The notes beneath the pieces were generated by a model. That model ran no database searches, was not told where the DNA came from, and was given only the letters and a program-made list of their open reading frames with translations. The translations under genes were made by a program, and so were the position numbers. This document shows, piece by piece, positions 15,001 to 27,800 of a stretch of 64,000 bases of DNA (position 1 is the first letter of the stretch; the number at the start of each line of letters is the position of its first letter). Location of the stretch: contig JAVYIG010000090.1 in assembly GCA_035222895.1 (NCBI GenBank), forward strand, positions 124,001 to 188,000, read 5' to 3'. Source of the stretch: Strongylocentrotus droebachiensis. Lineage: Eukaryota; Echinodermata; Echinoidea; Camarodonta; Strongylocentrotidae.

Positions 15001-18000
15001 GCTGCTTCAACTTTACCCATCCCCTCCCTCCCTCCCATCTGCCACACCCCTCTCTCCTCCATCCCTTTTCCCCAAGAATTGTCTTACCTCATCTCATTAC
15101 TCCAGATGGCCTCTGGTGTATCAAACTCTCCTAGGTATGTCTCAGCAAACTTCTCAGCACTGTGGTTCTCTAGGAAGTGTGCCATCGCTTCAATCTTCCT
15201 CATCCCTTCTCCCCATCTCTCTCCACCCCCCCCCCCCCACCCTCTTTCCTGAGATTGTTCTTACCTCACCTCATTGCTCCAGATGGCCTCTGGTGTATCA
15301 AACTCTCCTAGGTATGTCTCAGCAAACTTCTCAGCGCTGTGGTTCTCTAGAAAGTGCGCCATCGTTCAACTTTCCTCATTCCCTTCCTCCCATCTGCCTC
15401 ACCCCTCTCCCCTCTCTCCCTCTTTCCTGAGATTTGTCTTACCTCATCTCATTACTCCAGATGGCCTCTGGTGTATCAAACTCTCCTAGGTATGTCTCAG
15501 CAAACTTCTCAGCACTGTGGTTCTCTAGGAAGTGTACCATGGCTTCTGGGAGGATGTGTCCCAAGATACTACACTGGATGATATCTGAACCTTTGTTCTG
15601 AAAGATTAAAATATATATTCATTCTTTTAAAAGTCAAACATTTAATTCATAATACAAAATAGTCAACATGACAAAAAACACATATAAAAACATGGGTTTT
15701 AACCCATAGCAGATTGGTGTCTACGTTCAGTGATGTTATATTTTCATCTTATTTGAGTCTCTTTCTGTTGCAGTACATTGTGCTGTTCATGAATAAGAAG
15801 AATTGATCAAAAATAATCAGTGAAGTCTGTAACTTGGCAACATGCAGAGACATTTTTTATCACTATTTTCATTTTGTGGGGGTAATTTCTATTCACAGTG
15901 GTTCATTTAATATACATTTCTATTTTGTTTTAACTATGAAAGAGTAGAAAACACAAATTATTGGTACCAATCTGAGGAGGAAAAGCTGATTCATTTAAAC
16001 CGTTAGACAACTCTGAACTGCTATAAAAAGTACAGGTACATTTGTTAATATCAAACATTATCCAAAATGATTTGAAATCTGCTGCTTTTTTTTTCTTACG
16101 TCTTCTGATCTGAAGGCTTGTCTCATGTGTGCGTACTTCAGGAACCTGAATAGAAGAAAAAAATATGAAAGAATGGCAGAAAGATGTCAAACCTTTTTGA
16201 ATGTCTACAGTCATGCGGTTTCCGTTCTAATTCTTTCCCTTTTGTTAATTTCCCCCTGTACATTTTATTTCAAACAGTAGATGAACGAGATCATGTGTAC
16301 TCATAGGACAAAAAGAATATTCCAATAAGTAGAGTAATCTCTAAATTGTTGCATGATAAGGAGGTATCCACTTCTCTTACATCCCAGTCAGACCAATGAG
16401 GTCAAACCATTGAGATCAAACCAATAAGGTCAAACCATTGAGGTCAAACTAATGAGGTCAAACCAATAAGGTCACACAGACAACAGAGCAGTGTGACTTG
16501 GTTATAACTGGTTCTAATACATGTACAAGACAATATATTGAGTATGAAAGAATGGACACTTTGAGGTCTGCTGTCTTGACTGAATTATGTATTGGAAGCC
16601 ATTCCTCTTACCATGCGAGTGGAAGAACATTTGCTCCTGTGTACATCATGATGAAGAAGAAGACGCCACTCAGGTACAACCGAGGGAGTTGAGGGTTGTC
16701 TTGGATGATGTTGAAGAGCAGGACGGAGACCTTCTCCACCAGGATCGGGTCAAAGGTCAAGAGAAGCTAAGAGGGAAAGATGGATGGAGCAACACCAAAA
16801 CTTTATTTTACACTGTAGTTATTGTCATCTATTATCAGTGAAGCATGTCTTATTAATACCCACTGAATCACCATTAAGGAGGAAGAAAACCTTATCCCGG
16901 CTTGCAATATTTAAAGGGATCGTTTAACTGAGATATAAACAACAAATCTGAGATATACGGCCCTACGTGTTATCAGCGTCTGTGATATGGTGTAATATTG
17001 AAGCACTAAAAAAATTGTGCTTCAAAATGATCAAGAAGTGCCTCAAAAAAGTAATAATCTTTGAGTGACCAGTTTTACCATACTCGTTTTCCCCAATAGA
17101 CCTGTAGTGTTATGAAAACCGTCAGGCGAACGGTTTTTAAAATTTGTAATTCCAATCATAAATATCTTGATAATCAGACAGGCGATCGGCTTGTAAAAGT
17201 CATGGGGTTCCTGACTGACCTAAAGGTTTATAATTATCATTGCATCATGAGCTAAATCCAGAATTTTGTTTCAGAATCTGAGACAAAGTTACCGGATCCC
17301 TTTAAGCAAGAAAATGAAAACTCTAATGTGTTTGAAGTTCAACAATGAAAATAAAAATTCAGAAATGAGCTAATATTGATTTGTATTGACCTTAATATGA
17401 ACTTACATGTATAATAATTAAGTGTCTCTTAGGTTCAATATAACACTACACTAGGCTTGAATTGTACATTACATTCCTCCTTTTGTTTCCTTCAAATTTT
17501 GGCCATGGGGTACATGTCACTCTTCAAATTTGTTGTATACCGGTATTTCTTCTATCCTGTAATTTACATGCTGGGAATTTTTACCCTCTTATCTGTGTAA
17601 ATTCCATACCTGCTGTGCACATTTCATATCACCTTGTGTAATTTCACACCAAGCATGTCCTGTGTAATATACAACCTGTCAATCTAGTAAACCAGGGGGG
17701 TGTTTCACAAAGACTAAGATAGACTTTAAGTTGGACTTATGTAGGCAGGCCATTCATGCCACTGGTTGCTCTCACCAGTATGATCTTTAGATAATATTTT
17801 GTCCTTCAATAATAAATTATCAAAAATTATCTGTAGTTTTTTACCATGATTTGTACGTCCCTTGATAGACCAATGCCAGTAAATGGTGAGAGTAAAACAG
17901 TGGCATGAACGGCCTGCCATGGTTAAGCCCTACTTAAATTGGATCTTAGTCTTTGTGAAACACCCCCCCCCCCTGATGAACTCCCTTAGCTTAATTCTCT

Positions 18001-21000
18001 TACACTTCAACTTCAGTTCACCCATGTTTCTATATTCTCTAATTTAATGCAGAAACTTGAACACATGTAGGAAGAAATACAATAAATACGTATTTCAGAG
18101 AACAAAAACGTGTATGCAAGAGATAAAGAGACGACAGATATGTCTTACCTGAACGATGTGTGGCAAGTTAACTGCTTCTGATAGAAGTCTCTTTGGCTTT
18201 GGCAGAGGCCTGATAATTGCACCATCTACATCCCTGCAAGGTTTCAAATAAACCAACATGGATGAAACATACCCTAATTAATTAATGAACAAATAAGATT
18301 AAGGAAAAGGATTCTCTTCCCCAATCTATCCCTCCTTTCATTATGTATACTAATACCAATACAGACAGGAATACAAAATGGAACTATATTCAGATATTCT
18401 ATAGAATTTTCAATGAGTAGTGAGTATATACAAGGGAAGGAAGTTTGAATTTACGTGTAATTGACAGACTTTTCTTTTTCTTTTCTCTCCTAAAAAAGAA
18501 TATGACAACCTGGACCACTTCAAACTTGCACTCAAGACTCACATCTTCCTTCAGACATTTAAATGCTTACTTCAAGGATGCCAGTTAGAATTGATCAGAG
18601 GGCCTGAAAATCACCTATAATGAGCTATTTTGTACACAAAAAAGCCTAAACTATGGTCTGAAAATAACTTGCCAGGGCCTGAATTCAGGCTATTACCTGA
18701 AAACTGGCATCCTTGTAACGTTATTGGATGAGGTCGCGCCTTTGAATGTTTTTTTAAACAGATATATGGCGCCATATAAATGCTGTGAATCATTATCATC
18801 ATCATCATCAATATGAAACACATGAACATTATAAAATCTTGCCAACCTGCTTGGGAAGTAGTCACAGATCTTTATGAGCATGTTGAGAATCAGCGTGGCC
18901 AGATCACTCTCGTTCATGACGGGGGTTCCCGTAGCCAGGAGGCACCACTTGAGTTGAGGGATGGTGTGGAGTGGTTTCCAGCCCTCCAGTCCCTGGGCCC
19001 AGCACCGCGTCTTGGCGTTCAGGGAGCCGTCATCCCACAAGTCCTTCATCTGGATGGCAAAAGGAGTAAAGGCATCGTTTAACAATGCTAAATCTGAGAT
19101 GCACGGCCCTACATGTACGTGTTATCAGTGTCTTTGATATGGTGTAATATTGAAGCCCTAAAAAAATTGTGCTTAAAAATGATCAAGAAGTGCCTCAAAA
19201 AAATCAAAAATATTTGAGTGAACGGTTTTACCACACTCGTTTTCCCAAATAAACTGTAGTGTTATGAAAACCGTTAAGAAATCGCAACATTTGGTTACAA
19301 TTTCCAATCATAAATATCTTGATAATCAGACAGGCGATTGGCTTGTAAAAGTCATTGAGTTCCTGACTGACCTAAAGGTTTATGATTATCATTGCAGCAT
19401 GAGCTAAATCAAGGATTTTGTTTCAGAATCAGAGACAAAGTTACCGAATCCCTTTAAAGTGTTGGTGGTGGAAAATGGCTACAGCTCAAAATGACAACAG
19501 CCCACTAGAATAATTGCCTATGAGACAGATGGCCTGCTGGACTGACAGCCCACAAGACCAACATGTAAAGTCTCTCAGGATTTCTGGAAAAGTTATGTGA
19601 CGGTTCAGGAGACTGATGTTGTCAGTCTCATGGGCTGTCAGTCTAATGTATATATCATTACTGGATGAAAAGTGGAGGCGTGATGGCATACTGGTCTCTT
19701 GACCTAGAGGTCCCAAATTGTTTACCAAGTTGGTGCACTAGTGCCCTAAGATTAAAGGTAAAGACCAGTTTTGGAAACGCCCCCCTCTCAAAAAATGAAA
19801 TGGAAGCTCTTATTACCAATCATGTCAAAGAATATGTTTTGACTAATACATGATGATAACAATTTTGCCGGGAAACCGCCTACTACATGTAATTGATATA
19901 TTTGGTAAATTAGTTTATCTATTGGGACCAAATAGATGTCGCGCAGGTGTACGTGGTCCCATATACATCTTTTTGTGTACAGTGCTTGTAACTTTATGAA
20001 GACTGGGCCAAATTTCTTATCATTTTGATGATTCCAGAACCTTGCAGTACACACCAATACTTATATGCTAGATGATCAACCTTTTCTGATTGATTCCACA
20101 ACGTTTCTTTCACAATGCAATCGCATGACCAGAACTGGTCTTTATCTTTAAACAATGATCAACTAATACCAAGTCCCTCAGATTGGACTAAAAGACTTTG
20201 GTGAAGTATTGTATTTATCACTCAAAATCAATTCATCCTAGTTTAATCAATCTTCTCAATGATTAACTGGTCAGCTTGGATACATTCCCCACACCAATCA
20301 CAATCAATTCATTCCTTCTCATTGAAATTATGTTAAATTATACAATCAAGATTTCTCCTCTACTTCCTCTTCTCCTCCCAATTTATTCCCTCCTCATCCT
20401 GATCATCCTCTCTGTTACAACACTAAAAAATATCTCACCTCGCTGAAGCTGTAGGGTCCTAACCTCTCCCTTGGGCCATTGCCATAGTACCACTCCTTCT
20501 CTTGCGCAACCATAGAATCCGGCGATGCCTCAATCACGTTGGTCTGTGTTGGTACGGTTGCCCTGGAGACATGCAAATGAGCCAAGGTCAAGAGGTCAAC
20601 TAGAACCTTGATGCCTCCTGCATCGAGGAGAAGTCTGACGTTGCGAATGTTGTTCAAGAGACGGTTGAGGAAAAGAATGATGCGATCCCTCTCTTGCTTA
20701 TCTGTACTCTGTAAGTAAGAAAAAGTAAGATATAAAAGTGACAATAAGACTGTCTTCAATAACAACAAGCAAATTTTCTGTGATGAAAACCTTTGTTTCT
20801 AAACTGAGTTCAGTTTGAGAAGTCTTCCAATCATCAGGACAATATCTTCACATGAACACTGATGAACTTCTATAACTAATATGGCTTTCATGTCCAACTG
20901 CCTCTAACATGCCGGATTAGGCCTGATTAAAGATATCAAAAACCAAAACAGCAGTATCAGGGATGCTGTATGGTTTTATCCACGATTCCCAAAGAGAGAC

Positions 21001-21768
21001 CAATTACATTCAGAGCTCCAAATTATGTGTACAAATGAAAGCTCGAAACAAGATGTCAGGGCCTAAAATCAGATAACAGCCTGAAAACTTGCATCCCTAT
21101 AGAAGGTATAAAGGAAGAGAGTCCACATATGTTATAATGGCAGCCACCTTAAACAAAATATCAAGGAATTATCTTTTTATTACATAAGTTCAATAGATAA
21201 TACACACCCTATCCAGCATCTGCACAATATATTTGGTGTCGTTGAAAGCTCCGATGTCCTCATAACATTTGCCATAAACGATGGCCATGGCCTGTAAACA
21301 CATGCACTTCATGGGGATCTTGGTTGTGAGAAGAAACCGGTGGTATAGGTCATTGAAGAACTCGTACCTGGGATGTTTTGGAAAGGAATGGCAAGTTTTG
21401 TTGTTGTTCGGGTTCCATATATATATTTTCATTATTTTGTCTTGTATTAATCCAGAAAATATTCATAAGATCTTGGTCATCATCAGGAATATATTTTTAT
21501 ATTGTCAAAATTTCATTTATCATCCTGGGTCAAATCATCATTGTTAGCATCATCATTATGAACTTTTCATATCATTTCCAGTGATATCATCATAATCATC
21601 ATCACTGTTGTCATTGTCATCATCATCATCATCATCCCCACTTCCACCACCACTATCACCATTTGCACCACCATAAACACCACCACCACCAACACCAACA
21701 ACAACTCCATCATCATCATCGCCTCACTATTACCATCACAATCACCATTTACACCACAACACCACCAC

Positions 21769-21817
<49 letters not shown>

Positions 21818-21830
21818 TTCATCACCTCAC

Positions 21831-21862
<32 letters not shown>

Positions 21863-24800
21863 CAATCACCATTACAATCACCGTCATCATGAACACCATC
21901 AAGATCAACATCACCAATGCCATCGCCATCAACTATCACCATCACAACAAAAATGATCATCACTATCATCATCATCGTCATCGTTATCATTATCACCTTC
22001 ACAATCACCAACATCTTAATCACCACGACATTTGTCTTATGATTCATTGATTGCTGCGATATCCTCAAGTTCAACATTACCAATGCCATCAATTATCATC
22101 ATCACAAAAAAAATGATGATGATGATGATCATCATCATCATCATCATCCCCATCATCATTATCATCATCACCTTCACAACCACCATCATCAAAATCACCA
22201 CCATATTTGTCTTACGATTCCTTGATTGCTGTGATCTCCTCGTCGCTCTCATCCGCTTCCAGCAGGAGACGTAGGTAGTAGTCTCCTATCTTGATCTCCT
22301 CTGAGAGGCAGACGTAGTGCACCTCAAACTCATTGTGGTTCCAGGAGATCATGTGACTAGCCCCAAGCTCCTTGTCTACACTGAACGCTCGCATCTCGTT
22401 TTCAAGAGACTGTCTTAGCTCTTCCCTCGTCTGTAATCAAATCAAAAGAGTGAATCAATATCAATTATTGGCCTGGCCTCAGAAAAACATATTATACATC
22501 CACTTAAAGGCAATCTTAATCATTGGAAGAAAAATTAAGAAAAATGTGTTATTCACAATCGTGAGACGTGCACCACTAATATTTAAGAATAGGAAATCTC
22601 AAGTTAATCTTCCCTCTTAACTCAAATACTAAAATTTTCAATTTGTATGCCTTATCTCCTTTTGATATATTCAATATGATATCAGTTTTTTTTTCTTTCA
22701 ACAACTACCGGTATTTCTTGCTCTGCTTAAGAGAATATACACTATTGTAAGAGCATTCATTCAAGTAAATTCACTCTTCAGGAAGCTTATTTGACAAAAA
22801 TATGCATGTATTATAATGACAATCAGGAATTAAAATCAATGTTCACAAATGACGACCAACATGACACCACAGTTCACTGACAGATCAGTGTACACTTCAA
22901 AGACAATATAAACTCACCTTATAATTCCATATGAGATTGGGTTGAGCATGATCTCTGCCAAACCTGCAAAAATGAATACATATAAATAAAACAATAACAT
23001 ATCAATTAGTCAATAAAATAAATAATAATTGCATTACATACAGTTCTGTATGCTTTTATGGCATCAACAATCTTGATATTAAAGAGCAGGGGAAGTATAT
23101 TTCATAAATAAATTGATTTATTGCACATTTATTGCACTCAGAGATTAAAAACATGTAAAGTAATTAATGGGTACGAAAAGAACCGATAGAAAGATGAAAA
23201 GACTCCATACAATGTAAACGTAGACAAAGACGGGCAGTGGAAGCTAGATTGAGATGGTAAGCGGTAGAGTTTAGGTAGAGTTTAGAAGAAATAAAGAGTA
23301 CTACTGAAGTGCTTACTGGTAATAGAAGAGTTGCCAGTTTGCTTCACTCTTTATCCTCTGCCTCCTCTTCCTCAGTACGATGGGTTTCTGGTCGTAAAAA
23401 TGTAAAAACAGCCCTCAATTAATGATCTGATTCATGTTAGCTTGCTTAGAGATACATGTACATCTAAACTAAAACTGAAAGGCACAATGAATTTGTTGTA
23501 CATCCATCTGCACATGTATCTCTACATTATAGATGTAGTAGTAGATAATTTCACTCTGTCATACTTAAAGATACGGAAAAACCATTATACAACTAAAATG
23601 TCTACTAAGAAAAGGCAATGGGCCTTGACAGCTCTTAACATAAACATAAATATGTATTTTAATGTCTCTTGGGACAACCTTTGTTGGGCGGAGGCATAAC
23701 AATTCTTGTTTTTTAAATTCAAGTACAAATCATTTTTTTTTGTATCATCATACATGTATGCTCGTTGACCTTTTTGTAACATCTAGGGTCCAGTTACACA
23801 AAACCGTCATACATCTTACGTTTTTTAAATCCATCCATGGTGAAATTACCATACACAAAAACAGAATGTACCTTGGCATACAGCTAAATAATATAATCTA
23901 CTCATCACTTATAAGTAACTAAGGTAACTATAACAAGTAACTATACATTGAAAGAACATCAAAATATTTTGAATGTAAGCTAAAAAGAAGAATATTAAAG
24001 ACTTGTTAATGAGACAGTGTTCAGTTTAAGCTACATGAGTGCATGCATAGAAGGAAAAAACAATTTTCTTACCATATTTGGCTGCTTGTATGAATGTCAG
24101 AAACAGTCAGAAGATTAGTAATTTTGGAGAAAAGATAAAGAAAATTGGAGAAAAGCAATGTTTTTTTATGATAGAAAATAGGAGAGCAGAATAAGTTCAT
24201 AGCATTCTTTAATATGAATAATGAATATAGGGGAGCCCCCTCCCCCCAAATTTGCTTTTTGAATGTTACAGATTTTGTAGGTCATAAACATACATTTCTT
24301 GTTATTAATTTTTAAAGCAGATGATGCATGCATTAAAATGCTTTTTAAACTGCAAAATATAAAAAGCATAGTGGTTTTAGTTCTGTGAGCTTTATGGTTG
24401 CAAAATAAATGAATGAATAGGCATCATGGTTTCAGTAAAATGATTGCTGTAAGTGGGAACATTGGCTGATCCTTTTAATAATCAGTTCAATCTTAGCACA
24501 TTTACTGAGGACATTCATTCTCCCATTCCATTACAATTGAATTCCTTTTGTTAATAAACATTTTGCATGCATCAGATGTTGCTATATCAGGCAACCACAA
24601 TTCTTTTGTTGGCAAGAGAGCATGGATAAAGTAAAATCAACCTCTTCAAGTGGTTCTTTTTCTTTTGTGATCCCATTTCAACTTTAAACTTGTCATGATA
24701 TTACATGCATTTTTACTTCAATGAATTAAATGTACAAACATGAAAACGAAAATTATAATATAGCATGAAATGGTGGTGGATGATAAGTAGCTTTGATTTT

Positions 24801-27800
24801 GAAGTCATGGAAAACAATAAAAAAAATGGTACATCTATGCTACCCCTGTTTGTAAAATGAATAAAGTAAAATCATGGACATGCCCAAAACACCTGAAGAC
24901 AAGCAATTCTGTGAGTAATTATTAAAAAAATACATCCTAATAATATGATAATATATTCATTTGTAAAGCGCAATAACTACATCGATATATTATATTCTAC
25001 TGCGCTGCAAGAGCTTGTGAATGCTGTGCTATACATACTACATGAACAAGTGAGTTTTTAGTCTTGATTTAAAGTTCTCTAGTGATGAGGCTTTCCTTAT
25101 TTCTAGTGGTAATCTATTCCATAATCTAGGGGCAGCACAAAGAAAGGCCGGTCTCTGAGGGTTACTGTGGTCTTATATGGGGGTATTTGCAACATAAATG
25201 TGTCTTGTTTACTATGAAGGTTACGGCCATGAGTTTGAGACTTGATATTCAACAATTCAGTAACATAACTAGGAGCTTGACCATTTAGAGCTTTGTAAAC
25301 TATCATTAAAATTTGAAATGTGATTCTCTGGCGAACTGGCAACCAGTGTAGTTCCTTTCATTTGAAGTGGGGTTATGTTGATGGGCTAATTCGAAAGCCT
25401 GACACCAGATCACAATATCCTCTATTGATTAGATCATAGTTACTATTAAATATCTTGTCAAGCTCCTACAGGTCAAAAGAGACCTAATCTAGTACACAAA
25501 ATCTCTGAATTCCTTTCTTTTGTTAAATCAAACTTTACAAAATTTCCATCGTCAATCAGATGCCACTTGTCAGTGATTATCTAAATGCTAAACTATTAAA
25601 GATAAAGTTCAGTTCCGGTCATGCGATTGCATTGTGGAAGAAACTTTGTATAATCGATCAGAAAAGGTTGATCATCTAGCATATAAGTATCGGTGTGTAC
25701 TGCAAGGTTCTGGAATCATCAAAATGATAAGAAATTTGGCCCAGCCTTGGTAAAGTTCCAAGCACTTTACACAGAAAGAATTGGACTACACGAACATGTG
25801 GCATAAAATTCTGTCCCGATTTTTATGATGTTACACGCAATATTTCGAATATTAAGGCATTTGAAGAGCCATGCTTTTCAGGGAACATTTTTTATCTGAT
25901 GTTCTTCCATACTTGCATTATACAATGATAACGTTCACAAATCATTTTTCACCTCTTCCCAGAACTCAACCTTCTCTTTAAGGTGAAAGAGACACACTCA
26001 ATTCCCGGATCACGCTGTTACAGAACACATCACGCTCTACTGGAATGCTCCCCAGGGAGTGGAGAATGTGCATACATTGTGTGCGGGTAAGCCTGAATCC
26101 GATGACTGGGGTAATAATATCTGTAAACCGCTATATAAGAACTAGCTATTATTATTATTATTACACAATCAGGGAAATGACAGCAGCATACTCACATCTT
26201 GCTTTGTTGTTTGCTTCTTGTTCTGCAGGCCAATGCGCTGCCTCCAGTGGAGCAGGACATTCTCAATCTGGTGCCACTGAAGGTTGGACTTGGACTGCCC
26301 TGACTGGTCCAGGGCCATCTTGAGGTTGTCCCTGATGTTGATCATGTCCCGTTCCTTCTCGGGGACCTTGTCTTCCGAGTCCAGGGCTAACAGGAGACCA
26401 GCAGGCTAGGATACAAGAAAATTATACAAACAGTTTAATAGGAAATGTTTGATAATGTTTGTCTGCTCCTGCTCCTCCATTTAAAGCTCTATATTCTGGA
26501 GCAGAAAGCAGGATGAGATAACATTTCACCTACACAATACAGCATTATCACAATATTTCATTATCATCACTGATTTTCATGTTAAACAAACAAACAATGA
26601 AAGTGAGGCGGTCATCCAGTTCTGTTGGTGAAACTTCAGTATCAAAGCTCTACACATGCATTCTGGATTCAATTTCACTATTTATATTGCTTTTAAGAAT
26701 CTTTTTCTTCTAAAATGCTTCTCAGGTATCACTCAAGATTATGTGTTGAATTTGTTTAATCTCTAACAAAGAGCATACCCCTCAATGTTTTCAGAAAATG
26801 ATAGGAATGTAGGGTGCATAACACTTGTTTTAATGCACAAAAACAGGAATTATTCCTCCTGAATAGGGATAGTTGGAAGCCATGGAAGAGGGTTGGCTTC
26901 TGAATGTGGTAAGAACCATCAGTCTTGAAACAGAAGATGAACAACAAACACCTTACAAGCTTGCAGAATGGGGTTAGTTTTTGCATTAAGCCTGACAAGT
27001 TTTCCAGACATGTCAAAGCCCTATACGTTTGATACACAATAAACATGTAAGCCTGAAAAGGATTTTTAAAAGCCCTGAAACAGAGTGACAGGGTCTCAAA
27101 TCTGGTAAAAGAATAAAACCTGGCATTCCAGGTGACAGAACTGCCCTAAGGTGTGTCTTCATTGGACTATTCCCAGCTCCAAACAAAATCCAAACAATCC
27201 ACTTACCATGATTCTCTTGAGTAGTGCCATAGCCGTGGGGTTGCCAGTGATCCAGAGACCTACCAGATGCCTGCTCAGCTGTCGGTTGGTCAGCATGCGG
27301 GTATCCGTGCTCCCCGTGAACATAGCGACGTGGAGATGCTTGGGTAGGGCTCCCTCTGCCAACGCAAGCTCCTGCATCTTGGCAGCGATCTCCGCATCCC
27401 CCTCCTACACAAAGCGATCAACCACATCCAACAATACATGATTTAGAAATGCAAATTTTCATTTCAGCCAAATTTGAGAAAAAAATTGACATCACACAAA
27501 ATTGGTATAGATAATATATCACATATATATGGATTTATCCTGATTGCACACTTGATTCATTGCACTTTTCATCCAATGTGCAAATCTGGATAAAGAGCAA
27601 AAATTGTTGTTCATTTTCTTTGGATTCTGGTGATAATTATTAAAAGCAAGATACTAACACTTCAATGTGTTGTAGTGTGAAGTGATAGACAAATAAGAGG
27701 TGACAAACTATTTCGATCACCATTCATCATCAAAATGATGTATTGTTTACTTTTTCACTTGGGTGTATGTGTACAATGTGCATTTCAAGTGAGGAGTTTA

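Larger units (their letters stand above)
18847..20708 (-). other. DNAJC13: DNAJC13 GYF_2-type domain exons
   Basis: Exons 20708-20439 and 19049-18847 encode about residues 892-1048. The segment EKEWYYGN, a Gly-Pro-Tyr-Ser-Phe turn across the junction, then [15 protein letters not shown] and IPQLKW is the GYF-like fold seen in all DNAJC13 proteins. The following KICDYFPSR leads into the helical repeat region. The intron between them (19050-20438) carries two TTAA-flanked MITEs. Confidence 0.88.
23388..26195. other. Large DNAJC13 intron
   Basis: About 2.8 kb between exons 26196-26405 and 23317-23387. It contains the LINE fragment at 25.0-25.4 kb, family R copy 3 and a SINE-like (ATT)n tail at 26.1 kb. 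The rest is unremarkable AT-rich sequence. Confidence 0.7.

Noticed and set aside
21663..21956. His/Ser-rich frame of 97 residues
   Set aside because: It is a translation of the (ATC)n/(ACC)n microsatellite inside a DNAJC13 intron.
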